Assembly (NCBI RefSeq): GCF_900143515.1
Contig: NZ_FSQT01000002.1
Location: 3,411,501-3,475,500 of the forward strand
Direction of reading: 5' to 3'
Source of the DNA: Micromonospora cremea
GTDB taxonomy: Bacteria > Actinomycetota > Actinomycetes > Mycobacteriales > Micromonosporaceae
Length of the DNA stretch: 64,000 nucleotides
Within the stretch, counting starts at the first letter, position 1. Each line of letters begins with the position of its first letter. Below are positions 1-7,510 of this stretch, one piece after another. Below the pieces are notes generated by a model. That model was not told where the DNA came from. It saw nothing but the letters and a program-made list of their open reading frames with translations, and made no database searches. A program made the position numbers and the translations under genes.

Positions 1-2
1 GG

Positions 3-458
3 CTGCACGGCGCGTGGAACATCGTGGCCAAGGGCACCCTGGGTGTCCTCGCTTCGCTGCTGCTCGCCGCGACCACCACCACCCGGGACCTGATCGTCGG
101 GCTGGACCGGTTGCACTGCCCGCAGGTGCTCACCCAGATCGCCACGTTCATGCTGCGCTACCTCGACGTGCTGGTCGGCGAGGCACGGCGGATGCGGGTG
201 GCCCGGATCTCGCGGGGTGACGATCCGCGTTTCCTGTGGCAGCTGCGGGGTTTCGCCGCCGGGATCGGGGCGCTGTTCCTGCGGGCCTTTGAACGCGGCG
301 AGCGGGTCTACCTGGCGATGCTGTCCCGGGGCTACTCGGGGCGGATGCCCGAGGTGTGGCAGGGCGACGGCGCGGCGACCGCCGGTCAGTGGCTGGTGGC
401 GGCGACCGTGCCGGTGGTGGCGGCCTCCATCGCCGCCACCGCCGTCGTGCTGACATGA
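3..458 (+). CDS. cbiQ: ECF transporter T component CbiQ-like (5' truncated by window)
   Basis: Membrane T component of an energy-coupling factor importer, probably for cobalt. The frame is open from base 3, so the start lies outside the window; a GTG at 24 is internal. Visible are a hydrophobic helix (VLASLLLAATTTT), then the GLxRL..P..QI..FMLRYLDVL segment and the EARRMRVARISRG motif typical of CbiQ coupling helices, then two hydrophobic stretches. It ends by a 4-base ATGA overlap with the downstream ATPase, implying translational coupling. The family call is firm; the substrate is inferred from similarity only, as no CbiM/CbiN is visible. Confidence 0.9.
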   Translation: MHGAWNIVAKGTLGVLASLLLAATTTTRDLIVGLDRLHCPQVLTQIATFMLRYLDVLVGEARRMRVARISRGDDPRFLWQLRGFAAGIGALFLRAFERGERVYLAMLSRGYSGRMPEVWQGDGAATAGQWLVAATVPVVAASIAATAVVLT

Positions 459-1213
459 TCGGTGTCGTGCAGACCGCTGTCTCGCTGGACGTTCGTGGCG
501 TTCGGTACGCGTACCCGGACGGGCATGTCGCCCTGCACGGGGTGGACCTGAGCGTGCCGCGCGGGGACCGGGTGGCGCTGCTGGGGCCCAATGGGGCCGG
601 TAAGACCACGTTGGTGCTGCACCTCAACGGCATCCTCACTCCGACCGAGGGCAGCGTGAGCGTCGGCGGTCTGACCGTGACGCCGGACCGGGCCACCCTG
701 TCCGAGGTGCGCCGCCGCGTCGGCATCGTCTTTCAGGACCCGGACGACCAGCTCTTCCTGCCCACCGTGGCGGAGGACGTCGCGTTCGGGCCGGCCAACC
801 TGGGCCTGCGCGGGGCGGAGCTGGCCGCCCGGGTGGACGAGGCGCTCGCCGCGGTGGGGATGAGCGAGCACCGGGACCGGGCGCCGCAGCACCTCTCCTT
901 CGGGCAGCGCCGCCGGGTGGCGGTGGCCACCGTGCTCGCCATGCACCCGGAGATCCTGGTGCTGGACGAGCCGTCGTCGAACCTGGACCCGGCGGCACGG
1001 CGTGAGCTGGCCGAGATCCTGCGTGAGCTGCCGGTGACGCTGTTGATGGTGACCCACGACCTGCCGTACGCGGCGGAGCTGTGCCAGCGCTCGGTGATCC
1101 TGGACGGTGGCCGGATCGTCGCCGACGCCCCCACCCTGGACCTGCTGGCCGACTCCACGCTCCTGGCCCGCCACCGCCTGGAACTCCCATACGGCTTCGC
1201 CCCGCGCCCCTGA
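455..1213 (+). CDS. cbiO: ECF transporter ATP-binding protein CbiO-like
   Basis: ATPase of the same importer as the preceding CbiQ gene. With the ATG at 455 it is 252 residues, usual for CbiO. Walker A GPNGAGKTT lies near residue 44, the Q-loop in IVFQDPDDQLF near 90, the ABC signature LSFGQRRR near 147, Walker B ILVLDEPSSNLD near 167 and the switch histidine in VTHDLPY. The start was chosen because it overlaps the cbiQ stop (ATGA); the same frame is open further upstream but would run deep into cbiQ. The gene is convergent with the next one, and a short hairpin covers both stop codons. Confidence 0.93.
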   Translation: MIGVVQTAVSLDVRGVRYAYPDGHVALHGVDLSVPRGDRVALLGPNGAGKTTLVLHLNGILTPTEGSVSVGGLTVTPDRATLSEVRRRVGIVFQDPDDQLFLPTVAEDVAFGPANLGLRGAELAARVDEALAAVGMSEHRDRAPQHLSFGQRRRVAVATVLAMHPEILVLDEPSSNLDPAARRELAEILRELPVTLLMVTHDLPYAAELCQRSVILDGGRIVADAPTLDLLADSTLLARHRLELPYGFAPRP

Positions 1214-1228
1214 CCGGCGGCGGTCAGG
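1209..1228. terminator. Short bidirectional hairpin between convergent genes
   Basis: CCTGACC / GGTCAGG with a 6-base loop. It overlaps the TGA of cbiO and the stop codon of the opposing gene, so it could end transcription in both directions. There is no U tract, as is common in this GC range. Confidence 0.5.
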
Positions 1229-2300
1229 TCCGGGCGGGGGCGGAGGTTCGGGAGGCGGCGTGCAGGCGCAGGACGCCAGCGGCGGTCGCGCCGGCGCCGG
1301 TGATCAGCACCAGAGCCACCATGACCCGGGCGATCTCGGCCGGCCAGGGCACCGGGGCGACGGACCGGGCGAACACCGCGGCGTTGGCCACCCCGGCGAA
1401 GAGCGCCAGGCAGGCCCCGGCCAGCGCCACCGCGAAGTCGGCGGCCGGGCGGCGGGCCAGCGCGTAGCAACCGGCGGCGATCGCGCCGAGGCCGGTGAGC
1501 AGCGACCAGACCTGTCCGGACAGCAGCCCGACCAGCACCCCGCCCACGCCGTGGGCGCCGGCGTCCAGTTCCCGGCCCACCGGGTAGAGCACGGCGACGG
1601 CACCGCCGGCGACCAGCAGCACGCCCAACGCGGACAGCGCCCGGGCGCCGGGCGGCGCGGCGGCGGCGAGCAGGCCGAGCGCGCCCACCGCGAGCAGTCC
1701 CACGATGGTCACCGCCCACCAGGTGTACGCGTCCGGCGGCGGCAGCCAGTCCAGCGTGCCGCGGATCTGCGCCGGTTCGGCGCCGTCGCGCAGCGGGATC
1801 GTCCAGTCCCGGACGCGGTGCTCGCGGTCCGGCGCGGCGCGTACCGCGTCCGGCGGCGTCGACTCCCGCCACAGCGCGCGCTGGTCGTGCCAGCGCACCG
1901 TGGTCCCGTCGGCGATCCGCCGCCAGGAGGGGGTGGCCGCCGGGTCCGCCTCGGCGGGCAGCCTGGTGTCCCCGGCGATGGTGCGGTTCAGGTACGTGGC
2001 GGGGGAGCGGCTGTTCTCGAAGACCCCGTCCGGGCCGACCCGCAGGTACGGCTCACCGGAGTAGCCGATCACCTCGATCGGGCGGCCGGTGCGGTTGGTC
2101 AGCTCCAGCCGGGCGCCCGCCTCGACCACCCGTACCTCCAGCCCGGGCCGGGCCGGGGCGATGCCGGTGGTCCGGGTGCGGTAGTCGGTGCCGTCCGGGG
2201 CGTCGGCGCCGTGCGCGGCGGCGGGTGCCGCGGTGAGCAGGGTGGCCGCGCAGGCGGCGGTGGCGACCAGGCCGGCGCGGGCGAGCAGGGTACGGATCAT
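1224..2300 (-). CDS. Exported multi-pass membrane protein with predicted N-terminal His (copper cluster, unknown function)
   Basis: 358 residues. A signal peptide ends at PAAA followed by His30 (mature start HGADAPDGTDY). An extracytoplasmic domain of about 160 residues follows, then about five hydrophobic helices and a short Ser/Arg-rich tail. I do not recognise a named domain. ATG at 2298-2300 overlaps the stop of the upstream DsbA-like gene by four bases, making it last in the unit sigma - MauE - DsbA - this gene. CopC and YcnI encoded nearby also begin with His after signal cleavage, the geometry used for copper in those families. A metal-binding role is therefore an inference from context and N-terminus, not from homology. 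A much longer upstream open frame merely runs antisense to codon bias and was rejected as the start. Confidence 0.85.
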   Translation of the reverse strand: MIRTLLARAGLVATAACAATLLTAAPAAAHGADAPDGTDYRTRTTGIAPARPGLEVRVVEAGARLELTNRTGRPIEVIGYSGEPYLRVGPDGVFENSRSPATYLNRTIAGDTRLPAEADPAATPSWRRIADGTTVRWHDQRALWRESTPPDAVRAAPDREHRVRDWTIPLRDGAEPAQIRGTLDWLPPPDAYTWWAVTIVGLLAVGALGLLAAAAPPGARALSALGVLLVAGGAVAVLYPVGRELDAGAHGVGGVLVGLLSGQVWSLLTGLGAIAAGCYALARRPAADFAVALAGACLALFAGVANAAVFARSVAPVPWPAEIARVMVALVLITGAGATAAGVLRLHAASRTSAPART

Positions 2301-3013
2301 TTGCCGGCCGCCGCCACGGCCGCGGTGAGGCCCTGTGGGCTGCGGTCGGCGAGGGGCTGACCGTTGACCAGGATGGTCGGCGTGCCGGTGACGTCGCTCC
2401 GGCTCGCCTCGTCGGTGACGTGCTCGGTCCACGTCTGGTACGTGCGGTCCTTGACGCAGACACCGAACGAACCCCGGTCGAGCCCCACCCCGGCGCCGAT
2501 GTCGATCAACTCGTCGTCGGTGAGCCCGGCGCTGCCTTCGGGCGGCTGTCTGTCGAAGAGCGCCTTGGCGTACTCGCGGAACTTGCCGTTGGCCGCTGCG
2601 CACCCTGAGGCGGCCGAGGAGCGGGTGGAGTACTCGGTGGTGGAGAAGCGGTTGAGGTACGCCACCGGGTGGTAGACGACCTTCGCCTTGTTCTCGGCCA
2701 CCAACTGCTCCAGGGTCGCCCCGCTGGCCTGCTCGAACTGCTTGCAGGCCGGGCAGAGGAAGTCCTCGTAGACGTCGACGGTGACCGGTCCGCCGCCGGT
2801 GACGATGCCGGTGCCGTCCGCGTTGGCGCCGGGCGGGGTGGTGAAGTCCCCTGAGCGTTGGCTGGACCAGACGCTCCAGCCGATCAGGCCGGCGATGACC
2901 AGCACGGCCACCGCGGCGGCGGAGACCCAGATGGTGCGGCGGCGGCGCCGTTCGCGGGCCAGCTGCTGGCGGACCACCCGGGCCGCGTCCCGCTGCCCCT
3001 TGCGACTACTCAT
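2297..3013 (-). CDS. Membrane-anchored DsbA-like thiol-disulfide oxidoreductase
   Basis: 238 residues. A basic N-terminus and one membrane helix (about 28-49, IWVSAAAVAVLVIAGLIG) place a thioredoxin-fold domain outside the cell. The redox motif is CPAC (near 87-90) in VYEDFLCPACKQF, as in the DsbA/thioredoxin_4 family, with the cis-Pro region GTPTILVNG toward the C-terminus. Start ATG 3013 gives MSSRKGQRD; the frame is open eight codons further. It overlaps the MauE gene upstream and the membrane gene downstream by a few bases, so the unit is co-translated. Likely role: oxidation or reduction of exported cysteines, with MauE possibly relaying electrons (known pairing in methylamine and actinobacterial systems). 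Confidence 0.9.
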   Translation of the reverse strand: MSSRKGQRDAARVVRQQLARERRRRRTIWVSAAAVAVLVIAGLIGWSVWSSQRSGDFTTPPGANADGTGIVTGGGPVTVDVYEDFLCPACKQFEQASGATLEQLVAENKAKVVYHPVAYLNRFSTTEYSTRSSAASGCAAANGKFREYAKALFDRQPPEGSAGLTDDELIDIGAGVGLDRGSFGVCVKDRTYQTWTEHVTDEASRSDVTGTPTILVNGQPLADRSPQGLTAAVAAAGK

Positions 3014-3530
3014 CCTCGTCCTCCACGGCGGGTTCACCGGACAGCCACCCGTCCACCGAGACGGGCGTACGCGGCCAGATCAGCAGAAAACCGGCCAGCA
3101 CCAAGAATCCCAGGTCACGCAGGATCTCCGGGAGGTAACTGGGTGCCTGCCCCTCGGCGAGCTGCCCACCGCTGCCGAAGCAGCCGCAGTCGATGGCCAG
3201 GCCACGCGTCCAGGCCGAGGCGATCCCCGCGATGAAGACCACCAGCAGCGCGGCCGAGACTCCCGCGCTGAGTCGGGTGGCCAGCCCGAGCAGCAGCAGT
3301 ACGCCCAGCGCCAACTCGACGAAGGGCAGCGCGGCGCCGACCACGGTCGCCACGTCGTACGGCAGCACCTGGTAGGCGTTCACGGCCCGGCCGGAGGCGG
3401 CCAGGTCGCCGACCTTCGACGCGCCGGCGACCAGCCAGACGGCGGCGAGGCCGAGTCGGGCCGCGATGCCGAGCCAGGGCCGGACGGCGGCCAAGCGACC
3501 GGCGTGGGTGGAGGGTGCTGTCACGGTCAT
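3006..3530 (-). CDS. MauE/DoxX-family membrane protein
   Basis: 174 residues, four hydrophobic helices. A conserved LxAVWLVAGASKVGDL start and a Cys pair in IDCGCFG between helices three and four are the hallmarks of MauE-type proteins that pass reducing equivalents to periplasmic thiol enzymes. Start ATG 3530; 3' end overlaps the DsbA-like gene by 8 bases. Position between an ECF sigma gene and a DsbA-like gene supports a thiol-redox role. An acidic C-terminal tail (EPAVEDEDE) is visible. Function is assigned by family and context. Confidence 0.88.
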   Translation of the reverse strand: MTVTAPSTHAGRLAAVRPWLGIAARLGLAAVWLVAGASKVGDLAASGRAVNAYQVLPYDVATVVGAALPFVELALGVLLLLGLATRLSAGVSAALLVVFIAGIASAWTRGLAIDCGCFGSGGQLAEGQAPSYLPEILRDLGFLVLAGFLLIWPRTPVSVDGWLSGEPAVEDEDE

Positions 3531-3562
3531 TGGTCGTCCCGTCTCCGCCGGAAGTTCCCGGC

Positions 3563-4153
3563 TCAGCCGGTCAGGGCGTCGCCGACCGCCTCGACCAGCT
3601 CGTCGCGGGCCCGGGCGACCCGCGATCGGATGGTGCCCACCGGCACCCCCTCGACGGCGGCGGCCTCGGCGTACGACAGGCCGAGCAGCTGCGTGAGCAC
3701 GAACGCAGCCCGCCGCTCGGCGCTCAACCGGCGGACCAGGTCGGCGGCGCCGAGCTGCCCGGCCGGGTCCGGGTGCGGTCGGTCGGTGTACGCGTTCGCC
3801 GCCAGCCGCTCGTCGAGCCGGCGGCGGCGAATCACCGTGCGCAGGTGGTCCGCGCAGGCCCGCCTGGCGATGCCCAGCAGCCAGGTGCGGGCGCTGGAGC
3901 GACCCTCGAACGCGGGCAGCGCCCGGAACGCCCGCAGGTACGTCTCCTGCGTCAGATCGTCGGCGCTGTCCGGGTCGACCAGGGCGGCGACGAAGCGCCA
4001 GACCTCGACCTGGGTCAGCCGGACGAACGCGGCCTGGGCAATCGGGTCGCCGTCGCGCGCGGTCAACGCCCACTCGGTGGCCGGATCCCGGGCGACGCCA
4101 CCGGCCGGGTCGGCCTGGTCGGCGGCACCGGTGTCACGCGGGACGGGGATCAC
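3563..4153 (-). CDS. ECF-family RNA polymerase sigma factor
   Basis: 196 residues with region 2 (DDLTQETYLRAFRAL, helix 2.2-2.3) and region 4 (LGLSYAEAAAVEGVPVGTIRSRVARAR) clearly visible. No C-terminal extension, so this is a classical ECF type. It is divergent from a zinc-finger anti-sigma gene and heads the unit MauE - DsbA - membrane protein, so it probably controls an envelope redox/copper response and its own cluster. Start ATG 4153 follows a Met-Ile-Pro N-terminus; no strong Shine-Dalgarno is obvious. Exact ECF group is not decidable by eye; similarity to SigC-like factors is a guess. Confidence 0.93.
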   Translation of the reverse strand: MIPVPRDTGAADQADPAGGVARDPATEWALTARDGDPIAQAAFVRLTQVEVWRFVAALVDPDSADDLTQETYLRAFRALPAFEGRSSARTWLLGIARRACADHLRTVIRRRRLDERLAANAYTDRPHPDPAGQLGAADLVRRLSAERRAAFVLTQLLGLSYAEAAAVEGVPVGTIRSRVARARDELVEAVGDALTG

Positions 4154-4224
4154 GACAAACCAGGTTACGCGGCGCCCGGCGCGCCGGCGGAGTCCTTCGG
4201 TCCCCGGATGTTCTGCGCCACGTC

Positions 4225-4260
4225 GGGAACTTTTCCCCGGCAGGGGTCGACTACCCCGTC
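4225..4260 (+). promoter_or_regulatory. Candidate ECF-type promoter for a leaderless anti-sigma/copCD transcript
   Basis: GGGAAC (4225-4230) and GTCGAC (4246-4251) are spaced 15 bases apart and lie just before the ATG at 4261, so transcription would begin at or beside the start codon. GGAAC-type -35 boxes are typical of ECF sigma factors; whether this one is read by the divergent ECF gene is inference. Confidence 0.4.
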
Positions 4261-4896
4261 ATGACTTGCGACCACGTACGCGCGGCGCTGTCGGCGCGCC
4301 TGGACGGGGAGGACCCGCAGGCGTCCCCGGCGGCGCTGGACGCCCACACCGCCACCTGCGCCGGCTGCCGCGCCTGGCTGGCCCGCGCCGAGCAGGTGAC
4401 CCGGCTGGTCCGGGTGCAGCCGGTGGACGTGCCCGACCTCACCGCGGCGGTGCTGGCCGCGGTCGCCGCCGATCCCGCCCACCGGAGCCCGGCCGCCGTC
4501 CGGCGGGCCCGCCGGCAGGTGCTGCGGATCGCGGTGGCGGTGGCCGCGGTGGCGCAGTTGGCCATCGCGCTGCCGATCCTGCTCGCCGGGCTCGGCGTGT
4601 CGGTGGACCCGCACACCAGCCGGGAGATGGCCTCGTTCGACGTGGCGCTGGCGGTGGGCTTCGCGCTGGCCGCCTGGCGGCCCGAGCGGGCCCGGGCGTT
4701 CCTGCCGGTGGCCCTGGTGCTGGCGGTCTGCCTGGCCGGCACCAGTGTGGTGGACATCGCCAACTCGACCACCGCGCTCGTGCACGAGATCGGGCACCTC
4801 GCCGCCGTGGTCCAGGCGGGGCTGCTCTGGGCGCTGGGCCGCAGCGGCGAAGAGGACCGGCCGCTCACGCCGACGTTGGCGGCAGGGCGCGGGTGA
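4261..4896 (+). CDS. Zinc-finger anti-sigma factor, membrane-bound
   Basis: 211 residues. The N-terminal ZAS motif is present as His29-x3-Cys33-x2-Cys36 (HTATCAGC), with Cys3 and His5 upstream. After a linker come about five to six hydrophobic helices, more than the single helix of classical anti-sigma factors. Known role of the family: sequester the cognate ECF sigma at the membrane until an envelope signal arrives. Divergent from the ECF gene and followed 47 bases later by copCD, so signal sensing and copper proteins share a transcript direction. Start ATG 4261 has no visible ribosome-binding site, consistent with a leaderless message. Confidence 0.9.
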   Translation: MTCDHVRAALSARLDGEDPQASPAALDAHTATCAGCRAWLARAEQVTRLVRVQPVDVPDLTAAVLAAVAADPAHRSPAAVRRARRQVLRIAVAVAAVAQLAIALPILLAGLGVSVDPHTSREMASFDVALAVGFALAAWRPERARAFLPVALVLAVCLAGTSVVDIANSTTALVHEIGHLAAVVQAGLLWALGRSGEEDRPLTPTLAAGRG

Positions 4897-4943
4897 GCCG
4901 CCCGACCGACTCGGGTCGCCGAGATCGACTCCGGTCGGCGAGC

Positions 4944-6608
4944 ATGGCGGGCATGATTGTCGCCCCCCGCCGCTGGCTCGCCCGACTGGCCGCCGCCGCC
5001 GGCCTCCTGGTCACCATCGTCGCCCTGCTGATCGCCCCGGCCACCCCGGCCAGCGCGCATGCCGTGCTGCAGAGCAGCAGCCCGGCCGCCTCCTCGGTGG
5101 TGCCGAGCGGGCCGGCCGAGGTGGTCCTCACGTTCAGCGAGTCGGTCCGCAAGGTTCCCGGCAAGATCCGCGTCATCGGGCCGGACGGCTCCCGGGCCGA
5201 CCGGGGTGAGCCGAGCTTCGACGGCGCCGCCGTGACCATCCCGGTCGATCCGGCCGGCGAACGCGGCACCTACCTGGTCAGCTTCCGGGTGATCTCCGCC
5301 GACAGCCACCCGGTCTCCGGCGCGTTCACCTACTCCGTCGGCGCGCCCTCGACACCGCCGGTCGACTCCGGTGACGACAGCCGGGCCAACCCGGTGGTGG
5401 GCAACGCCGTGAAGGTGGCCCGTTTCCTCGGGTACGCCGGTCTGGTGCTGCTGGTCGGGCCGGCGCTGGTGCTCGCCGCGCTGTGGCCACGACGGCTGTC
5501 CCGGCGGGGACCGGCCCGCCTGGCCTGGACCGGCCTCGGTCTCGTGGCGGTCGCCACCCTCGCCGACCTGTGGCTGCAGGTGCCCTACACCGCCGGCGGC
5601 GGCCTGTTCGAGGTGACCGGCGAGGGGTTCGGCAGCGTGTTCGGCAGCGCCTTCGGCACCGCCCACCTGGTCCGGCTCGGCCTGCTGGCGGCCGCGGCGT
5701 TCCTGCTCCGGCCGCTGCTGGCGCGGCCGTCCGGACGCACCGACATGATCATTCTGGCCGTGCTCGGCGGGGCGGCGCTGCTGACCTGGCCGCTGGCCGG
5801 GCACCCGGCGGCCTCCCCGGCCCCGGCGGTCTCCGTGGTGGTCGACGCGGTCCACCTGGGCAGCATGGCCGTCTGGTTGGGCGGCCTGTTGATGCTCGCG
5901 GGCTTCCTGCTGCGCCAGGCCGACGAGCGGGAGTTGGGCGCGATCCTGCCGATCTGGTCGCGCTGGGCGGCGCTCGCCGTCTCGGCGTTGCTGCTGGCCG
6001 GCACCGTCCAGGCGCTGATCGAGGTGGCCACCCTCGACGCCCTGGTCAACACCACGTACGGGCGGCTGCTGCTGGCCAAGATCGGGCTGTTCGCGTTGGT
6101 GATCGCCGTGGCCGCGTACTCCCGGCAGTTGGTGCGCCGGCGCACCGCGGCGCAGCGGCCCGTGCCGGTGCGCCGGGCAGTCCTGGTGGAGTTGGCCGTC
6201 ACGGTGGTGGTGCTGGGCCTGTCCGCGACGTTGGTGCAGACCACGCCCGCCCGGACCGCCGTGGCCGAGCCGTCCGGCACCCAGGCCGGTCTCTTCTCCA
6301 CCACCCTGTCCAGCCCGCTCTTCTCGCTCCAGGTCGAGCTGGACCCGGCCGAGCGGGGCAACAACTCGATGCACCTGTACGCGTACACCAAGGACAACCA
6401 GCCGCAGCCGGTGGCGGAGTGGCGGGCAACCGCCGCGCTGCCCTCGGCCGGGATCGAGCCGATCGAGGTCCCGTTGCTGCCGCTGACGGACAACCACGCC
6501 TACGGCGACGTCAGCCTGCCGGCCGCCGGCGACTGGCAACTGAAGATCACCGTTCGCACGTCCGAGATTGACCAGGCCACGGTGACCGCCACCGTGCCCA
6601 TCCGTTAG
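4944..6608 (+). CDS. CopC-CopD fusion copper protein (YcnJ-like)
   Basis: 554 residues from ATG 4944 (alternative ATG 4953 gives 551). A signal peptide ends ASA with the mature protein starting at His (HAVLQSSSP), the Cu ligand of CopC. The CopC domain includes LTFSESVRK and SADSHPVSGAF (Asp/His ligands). About eight membrane helices follow (CopD), then a C-terminal extracytoplasmic beta domain (residues ~440-554), the arrangement of Bacillus YcnJ. Role: periplasmic copper capture and transfer across the membrane. The next gene is ycnI-like, 16 bases on, as in Bacillus ycnKJI. A longer frame upstream is antisense to the sigma operon and was rejected. Confidence 0.93.
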   Translation: MAGMIVAPRRWLARLAAAAGLLVTIVALLIAPATPASAHAVLQSSSPAASSVVPSGPAEVVLTFSESVRKVPGKIRVIGPDGSRADRGEPSFDGAAVTIPVDPAGERGTYLVSFRVISADSHPVSGAFTYSVGAPSTPPVDSGDDSRANPVVGNAVKVARFLGYAGLVLLVGPALVLAALWPRRLSRRGPARLAWTGLGLVAVATLADLWLQVPYTAGGGLFEVTGEGFGSVFGSAFGTAHLVRLGLLAAAAFLLRPLLARPSGRTDMIILAVLGGAALLTWPLAGHPAASPAPAVSVVVDAVHLGSMAVWLGGLLMLAGFLLRQADERELGAILPIWSRWAALAVSALLLAGTVQALIEVATLDALVNTTYGRLLLAKIGLFALVIAVAAYSRQLVRRRTAAQRPVPVRRAVLVELAVTVVVLGLSATLVQTTPARTAVAEPSGTQAGLFSTTLSSPLFSLQVELDPAERGNNSMHLYAYTKDNQPQPVAEWRATAALPSAGIEPIEVPLLPLTDNHAYGDVSLPAAGDWQLKITVRTSEIDQATVTATVPIR

Positions 6609-6624
6609 AAAGGTTCGTGAATCC

Positions 6625-7359
6625 ATGACCCGTCTCCGGCGTTCCGCAACCGCCGCCACCGCCCTGGCGTTCACCACCGTCGCGACCGCCGTGCTTGGCT
6701 TCGCCGGGCCGGCCTCCGCCCACGTCAGCGTGAACCCGGCAGAGGCGACCCAGGGCGGTTACGGGCGGTTCGCGTTCCGGGTACCGACCGAGAGCGACAG
6801 CGCGTCGACCACCAAGGTGGAGGTGGTGCTGCCGGAGAACGCCCCGGTCGGTTCGGTGTCGACCATGCCGGTGCCCGGGTGGACGGTGACCGTGGAGAAG
6901 CGCAAGGTCGACCCGCCGATCGAGGTGCACGGCAGCCAGCTCACCGAGGCGGTCTCCAAGCTGACCTGGACGGCCACCGGCGACGCCGCGATCAAGCCCG
7001 GCCAGTTCCAGGAGTTCCCCGTCTCGATGGGTCCGCTGCCGAAGATCGACACGATGGTCTTCAAGGCCCTGCAGACCTACTCGGACGGCAACGTGGTGCG
7101 CTGGATCGAGGAGCCGGCGGCGGGCGGTGCGGAGCCGGAGAAGCCCGCGCCGGTGCTGACCCTGACCGCGGCGGCGCCGTCGGCGTCGGCCGCGCCGGCC
7201 GCGGCGGCCGTCGCCACGACTGACGATGACGACGACGATGAGGGCGAGGGCACCGCGGTCGGCCTCGGTGTCGCCGGTCTGGTCGCCGGCCTCGCCGGTC
7301 TGGTGCTCGGCGGGCTGGCGTTCGCCCGGACCCGTCGGGAGCCGGTCACCAAGTCCTGA
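6625..7359 (+). CDS. YcnI-family (DUF1775) exported copper-binding protein
   Basis: 244 residues. A signal peptide ends PASA followed by His33 (HVSVNPAEATQGGYG), matching the YcnI domain, whose N-terminal His takes part in Cu(II) binding. The DUF1775 beta domain spans about 33-175 with the conserved WTATGD..IKPGQFQEF segment; an Ala/Pro linker, an acidic run DDDDDDEGEG and a C-terminal helix (VAGLVAGLAGLVLGGLAF) anchor it. A GAAAGG ribosome-binding site lies 9 bases before ATG 6625. Sits 16 bases after copCD and ends at a strong hairpin, so it is the last gene of the unit. Confidence 0.93.
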   Translation: MTRLRRSATAATALAFTTVATAVLGFAGPASAHVSVNPAEATQGGYGRFAFRVPTESDSASTTKVEVVLPENAPVGSVSTMPVPGWTVTVEKRKVDPPIEVHGSQLTEAVSKLTWTATGDAAIKPGQFQEFPVSMGPLPKIDTMVFKALQTYSDGNVVRWIEEPAAGGAEPEKPAPVLTLTAAAPSASAAPAAAAVATTDDDDDDEGEGTAVGLGVAGLVAGLAGLVLGGLAFARTRREPVTKS

Positions 7360-7375
7360 CCACACCACACAGCCG

Positions 7376-7404
7376 CTGGCCCGCCGGGAAATCCGGCGGG
7401 TCAG
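7376..7404 (+). terminator. Strong hairpin after ycnI
   Basis: A 12-pair stem (CTGGCCCGCCGG with CCGGCGGGTCAG, one G-U) closes a GAAAT loop directly downstream of the ycnI stop. Likely end of the anti-sigma/copCD/ycnI transcript. Confidence 0.7.
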
Positions 7405-7510
7405 CGTGCTTTCCGGGGCCCGGACCGACCGTGCTGCGGATATCCCCGGATCAGACGGTGCACGTCGGTAAGGTCGGCCGGGTATCTGGCTACGGAGGGG
7501 GACGGTGCGA

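Noticed and set aside
2781..4943. Long plus-strand open frame leading into copCD (over 700 codons)
   Set aside because: It is antisense to the sigma, MauE and DsbA genes, has no domain logic, and the CopC signal peptide starts cleanly at 4944/4953.
4251..6677. 808-codon minus-strand frame opposite copCD
   Set aside because: Composition (G/Q/H/R-rich) is a GC-skew shadow; the plus-strand gene has clear domains.
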